Part shown: positions 18,986-22,501 of the stretch, one piece after another
Numbering within the stretch: the stretch's first letter is position 1
Layout: each line of letters starts with the position of its first letter
Assembly (NCBI RefSeq): GCF_000485595.1
Contig: NW_014577491.1
Span: forward strand, 16,974 to 39,474
Reading direction: 5' to 3'
Source: Priapulus caudatus
Lineage: Eukaryota > Priapulida > Priapulimorpha > Priapulimorphida > Priapulidae
Length of the DNA: 22,501 nt
Translations under genes and position numbers: made by a program
The notes under the pieces: model-generated
The model's database searches: none
What the model was told of the DNA's origin: nothing
What the model saw: the letters and a program-made list of their open reading frames with translations, nothing else

Positions 18986-19520
18986 TATCAGCTGTTTCCT
19001 TGCCATCACTCTACCCGTCCCTCCGTCGCTTATATATTAGACATTGACGTGAGATATTTTGAAATATACAGTTTACGGTGTAAGTGCAATCCAGACGGGC
19101 GAAGTCCCCAGAAAAACTACTCCAAGAAGCAATTCAATAAATTTTGCCAAGTATAGTCTACATCTGCTCGCCACAGTGGTGTTTATTAGTTGCGTTCATT
19201 TTAGTCACAAGAAGCGCTACTAATATGGGGAGTTTAGTCTTGCTCCCTACTTCCCTTAAATAAAAGCTTCGTAAACATACATAACAACAACAGCTTTATC
19301 CGTCGACAAATATCACAGCACGATCTTAAACCCTGACATTAAACCCCTAAAATATATTATTCAACTGATATACGAACGTGATATTACAATCGTTGAATCC
19401 CGCATGTAGCAGTCTTATAACAAAGACTGCACTGGAGAAAATATCACCTCGTCACCTAGGAATGATGACACGCAGACAAGTGACAACACGATTAGGATAC
19501 TACTTAACACCATATAACAA
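18986..19520. other. No recognised feature
   Basis: AT-rich single-copy-looking DNA. The 61-codon frame starting at 19378 runs into the neighbouring repeat and shows no motif. Confidence 0.55.
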
Positions 19521-19818
19521 ACTAGAGCACTCAGAGAGCACAGACCTCTGCCAAGGCAGCTGAATTCTCTCAATGTGAAATTTTTTATTAATTAATTAAT
19601 TAATTAAATAATTAATTGGATCCGGATTAGTGCGAGCATGCAGGTGGGGGAGGACTGTGGTTGCCCCTTAGCCTGTGGTTGCGTGTTTGTAAGTCTACAG
19701 CCAGCGCACCTAGCGGAAGTGAACTGAAACGTGCATGGTAACACACAAACCCACAAACCAACACTCAAAGACACGCCGGTGAAAACATAACCTCCGCCAA
19801 GCCCCTGGCGGAGGTAAC
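19521..19818. mobile_element. Dispersed element with CTCCGCCAAGG-type ends
   Basis: The left part reads CACTCAGAGAGCACAGACCT then CTGCCAAGGC; the middle has a (TTAA)n tract (19587-19612) and GGATCCGGAT; the right part reads ACACGCCGGTGAAAACATAA then CCTCCGCCAAGCCCCTGGCG and GAGGTAA. From memory, this order of motifs is a repeat found in genomes of many unrelated marine animals; its classification is not certain to me. No coding capacity. Confidence 0.55.
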
Positions 19819-20189
19819 AAACAGGACAGCTGGCTAAAATGTTCGTTCAAGCGCGATACTAGCTCTGACCAATGGCTGGTGTTGCATTAAAAGTTGTGCG
19901 GCGGCAGGCAGGCAGTGCTAACATACAGAGACTCACCATTTGTTTGCTAAGATAACCGCTGGGCCGGTCGGTGGTTTTCTGTATAGCGTACTGCGATCAA
20001 ATGCAGCTATAAAAGTGGAAAGCGCCCCAGTAAGCATGTTATGTGTCATAACTAAATTGTTCAAGAGAACTATGGATACACAGAGTGGAAGGAACCTTTT
20101 CTCAGAGCCATGAAAGTGTTATCGCATGTAATACACTGGAATTATAATTTAGTGACCTAGATCCGAAAGCAATGCACACGAGTAAAGCT
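19819..20189. other. No recognised feature
   Basis: No frame of note, no motif recognised on either strand. Confidence 0.55.
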
Positions 20190-20191
20190 GG

Positions 20192-20477
20192 GTTTGCACT
20201 ATAGAAAGATTGGTGAGTTGATGTATTTTTCAACGTTCTAACAACCTTTCAATCAGAAGTTCAAAGTTTTCTTTGACACACACCTACCGATTGCTATTTT
20301 CGGAGTGGCTGAGTGGCAAAAACATGATCAACTTGCTTACCAAAAATAGAACATGTTCTAATCTCTCAACCAGTTGTGTGCTAAACTTTTACGTTTACGC
20401 TGCCGCCTTTCGGTCGATTAGTTAAAAAGTTTATCAGCTCGTCAAGTTTTCAGCAAAAAGTTGATAGTGTAATCCCG
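20192..20477. mobile_element. Possible MITE with GGGTTTGCACTAT ends
   Basis: The left boundary CTGGGTTTGCACTATAGAAA is mirrored at the right by AAAGTTGATAGTGTAATCCC, whose reverse complement reads GGGATTACACTATCAACTTT. The match is about 12 of the first 15 bases. No clear target duplication is visible. Confidence 0.4.
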
Positions 20478-20840
20478 GAAGCGAATGATTATCCACTTGC
20501 TTGTATCCTCATGTGCCTTGATGTACAATTAACTTTACACAACCTACTGCTGTTATCAGTTAGCTGGTAATCTGCAGATAGTAACTTGCTGGTTGGTCGG
20601 CCATAGTGCATAATTTAACCTAGCAAGCATAGCGAGTGTCCCATCTCATTTTATTTGCTATTTGATATTACTTCTGCATTGGCAACAACATAGTACCAAA
20701 ATATCTGGCACTGCAATCCAGCTGGCCCATGATGCACATCCATCTCCATAGAACATTCATGCAGCATATTATATCACCACTTGGCAGAAAATAATTTTCC
20801 TACATAATTTCAATAAATCAGAAAAAAATTCATGTTGATA
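20478..20840. other. No recognised feature
   Basis: AT-rich DNA without a convincing frame. Confidence 0.55.
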
Positions 20841-20841
20841 T

Positions 20842-20992
20842 ACGCACACACGCACGCACACACGTACATGGGCGCACACACAAACACGCGCGCGCGCACA
20901 CACACACACACGCACACACACACGTACACATGCACACACACGCACATACATTGTACGCCTCAACGCATATCAACACACACACACCATAAACG
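20842..20992. repeat. CA/CG-rich microsatellite
   Basis: An imperfect (CA)n tract with interspersed CG and TACA units; the cysteine/valine-rich frames on the minus strand are by-products. Confidence 0.93.
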
Positions 20993-21214
20993 CACATGGT
21001 GCAAATAATGTCTACCAAGTAATTTCATTAGAAATATATTAATCATCTTAATTAATCACATCTAATTTGTGATATTCACAATGCACCGGCAGATGAAACT
21101 AACAGCTTCACTGATCGTCCCACATGCTACATTTCCTACCCACACACTGAACTCCTTGATGTGTAACCATAGCCCTTCCCACGAGCTGTTGCCATCAGCA
21201 ACAACAACAACCGT

Positions 21215-21440
21215 TCAGACATGTACTCCCGTTGCGAACAGTAGCTCCTGCCACAGCGCCTTGCAGTAGATGCGCAAGGTCCTGTAGAGTGTGACAAAGT
21301 CCTGGGTGCCAAACAGTGTGTCGGATAGAGCGAAGGGCAGTGTTGTCGGTATGAGACCCCGGCCATACTCCAGCATCCATGTGTTGGCTGTCCAGTGCAC
21401 GGCAGCTGCCTCTCCCATCACATGTCTCACCGTGTCACCT
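21215..21440 (-). CDS. Probable terminal exon of an unrecognised gene
   Basis: Read on the minus strand, a polypyrimidine stretch ending CCTCTTGCAG is followed by GTGACACGGTGAGACATGTG and an open frame to TGA at 21217-21215. The translation includes [40 protein letters not shown] and [20 protein letters not shown], and ends [10 protein letters not shown]. Composition (Trp, Tyr, aromatic-aliphatic helices) looks like genuine globular protein, unlike the repeat-derived frames around it. The region is single-copy in the window. I do not recognise the family and give no function. Upstream exons would lie right of 21440, possibly beyond the window. It could instead be a retained piece of a pseudogene. 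Confidence 0.5.
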
Positions 21441-22200
21441 GCAAGAGGACTGGAACATTAGACCTGCTAGGTCGAGTGGGGAAAAACCAAGATAACAAAG
21501 AGAGTCAGTGAGGGAAACATCAGGAGACTGGATCAGGTCACTTGCAGATAAGGAAGTTGTCTGTCAGAATGATTAAATGACAGAATTATAAAAGAGGGCC
21601 TGCTATTCCTTAGGCCAAACAAAAAAATACCTTTGGTTCGAGTCACATGGATTGTGAAAATTAGGGTAGGTAGGTAGGTATAACATTTTTTTTTTTCTGC
21701 AAAAACATGGGTAGGCAGGAATATAATTTTTGTTTTCACAAGTTAAATATAGGGTATACTAATACAGCTTGAAATGCAGGAGCCACGAGATGCAAATGAC
21801 TTGCAGTTGCATGTACCATTGCTGCAAGTCATGATATTGTTTTCAAAATGTGAACACCAGTCGTGTACTGATGTCGTGTACTGGTATTCGTGTCGTGTAC
21901 TGGATAGTAGTGTTAGGAATCGCTCCAAAAACTCAGCTCGATTAATCGTCCCTTTGAACGAGCGAGTAACCGAAGTGTAAACGGCTCTGCGGCCGCGTAT
22001 AGCACGATAGCATGCGTATACTATATAGTACGCGATCGATCGCGTACATCAAAGCCGGCCGCTGCGCCATACGACCTTCAGGCTCTGTTTATGAAGTAGC
22101 CGGCCCCGGCTCTATACGACTGTTTCACGTTGTAGGATTCTAGAAAAAGTAGGAACTGTTTCACTTCTCGCCAACGAAGTTCTGTTTATAGAGTTCCAAA
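21441..22200. other. Intron or intergenic DNA with small repeats
   Basis: A GGTAGGTAGGTAGGTA tract and T-run lie at 21664-21698. A 10-bp stem (ATGACTTGCA at 21796, TGCAAGTCAT at 21823) encloses a 17-base loop. GTCGTGTACTG is repeated three times at 21859-21902. A perfect 20-bp palindrome, GTACGCGATCGATCGCGTAC, is at 22028-22047. No further exon for the minus-strand gene is recognised. Confidence 0.55.
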
Positions 22201-22212
22201 ATATTTCCCTTA

Positions 22213-22409
22213 AGCCCGGCGCACACGTGAGTTTATTTTACTCAAGTAAAATGACGCATGAGTCATTTTACTCAGCGTGTGCGGCGAATTTTGTTGAGTA
22301 ATTTGACGCATGCGTCATTTTACTCACGTGTGCGGCGGATTTTCGTTGAGTCATCTTTGACTCATGCGTCATTTTACTTGAGTAAAATAACTCACGTGTG
22401 CGCCAGGCT
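22213..22409. mobile_element. PIF/Harbinger-type MITE, 197 bp
   Basis: The ends AGCCCGGCGCACACGTGAG and CTCACGTGTGCGCCAGGCT are inverted repeats differing at one position. TTA stands on both sides (22210-22212 and 22410-22412), the 3-bp target duplication typical of PIF/Harbinger. Inside, GAGTAAAATGACGCATGAG and its reverse complement recur, so most of the element can fold on itself. There is no transposase. Confidence 0.85.
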
Positions 22410-22501
22410 TTAGGTAAATAAAATGACAAGAGTCGGATATTTGAATATGTATGATCGGCAGGCGGTATCTTTGAATTTTATTTTTCTTGAAACCCTCTTG
22501 C

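Noticed and set aside
18566-19156. A 196-codon plus-strand frame rich in SVRPS/SVCPS
   Set aside because: It is the translation of a TCCG/TCTG microsatellite.
20769-21018. Cysteine/valine-rich minus-strand frames that could pass for a cysteine-rich secreted peptide
   Set aside because: They translate a CA/CG microsatellite.
21620-21640. GGTTCGAGTC resembling a tRNA B box
   Set aside because: There is no A box at the right distance and no cloverleaf can be formed.

Overview
The window is animal genomic DNA. Genes are split by GT-AG introns, phases match across splice sites, CA/TA/tetranucleotide microsatellites and MITEs are common, short (TTAGGG)n arrays occur, and the two recognisable genes encode animal-type proteins (a C1q-domain protein and an SLC16 monocarboxylate-type transporter). 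A bilaterian, probably marine, invertebrate fits best; I cannot name the species. The sequence is a draft: it holds single N bases at 11833 and 17334, a run of 208 N, and stretches with many 1-base indels.

Region 1 (1-6293): the 3' part of a very large secreted coiled-coil gene. One open frame runs in from the left edge. Its first half is built from nested tandem repeats (72-bp and 99-bp units inside a 939-bp unit); its second half is GC-rich alanine/aspartate/arginine coiled coil and includes a run of 21-bp repeats that puts an N-glycosylation sequon in successive heptads. A phase-1 intron (about 5489-5883) joins it to a last exon encoding a C1q domain, an architecture like the EMILIN/multimerin class. 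The stop codon of that exon lies inside a small inverted-repeat transposon. The intron has an in-frame stop and a poly(A) signal that could yield a form without C1q.

Region 2 (6294-11800): no convincing gene. It holds MITEs, a foldback element with an 8-bp target duplication inside a larger inverted repeat, a 34-bp perfect palindrome, two short interstitial telomeric arrays, a three-copy dispersed repeat and a degenerate GGACAATTACCCA-type minisatellite.

Region 3 (about 11370-17500): an SLC16/MCT-like transporter gene on the + strand. Exon 1 (with the family PDGGWGW motif) and a long internal exon are present; the short exon expected between them and the last exon(s) are missing. The 5' end occurs twice, on either side of the gap; the second copy is full of indels and carries a probable solo LTR whose empty site is visible in the first copy. 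This may be a real duplication, two haplotypes joined, or poor gap filling.

Region 4 (17500-22501): mostly repeats: hAT-like MITE fragments with G/C homopolymers, a (TCCG/TCTG)n tract, an element bounded by CCTCCGCCAA-type ends, a CA microsatellite, one probable terminal exon on the - strand (21215-21440) of a protein I do not recognise, and a PIF/Harbinger-type MITE with TTA target duplications near the right edge.
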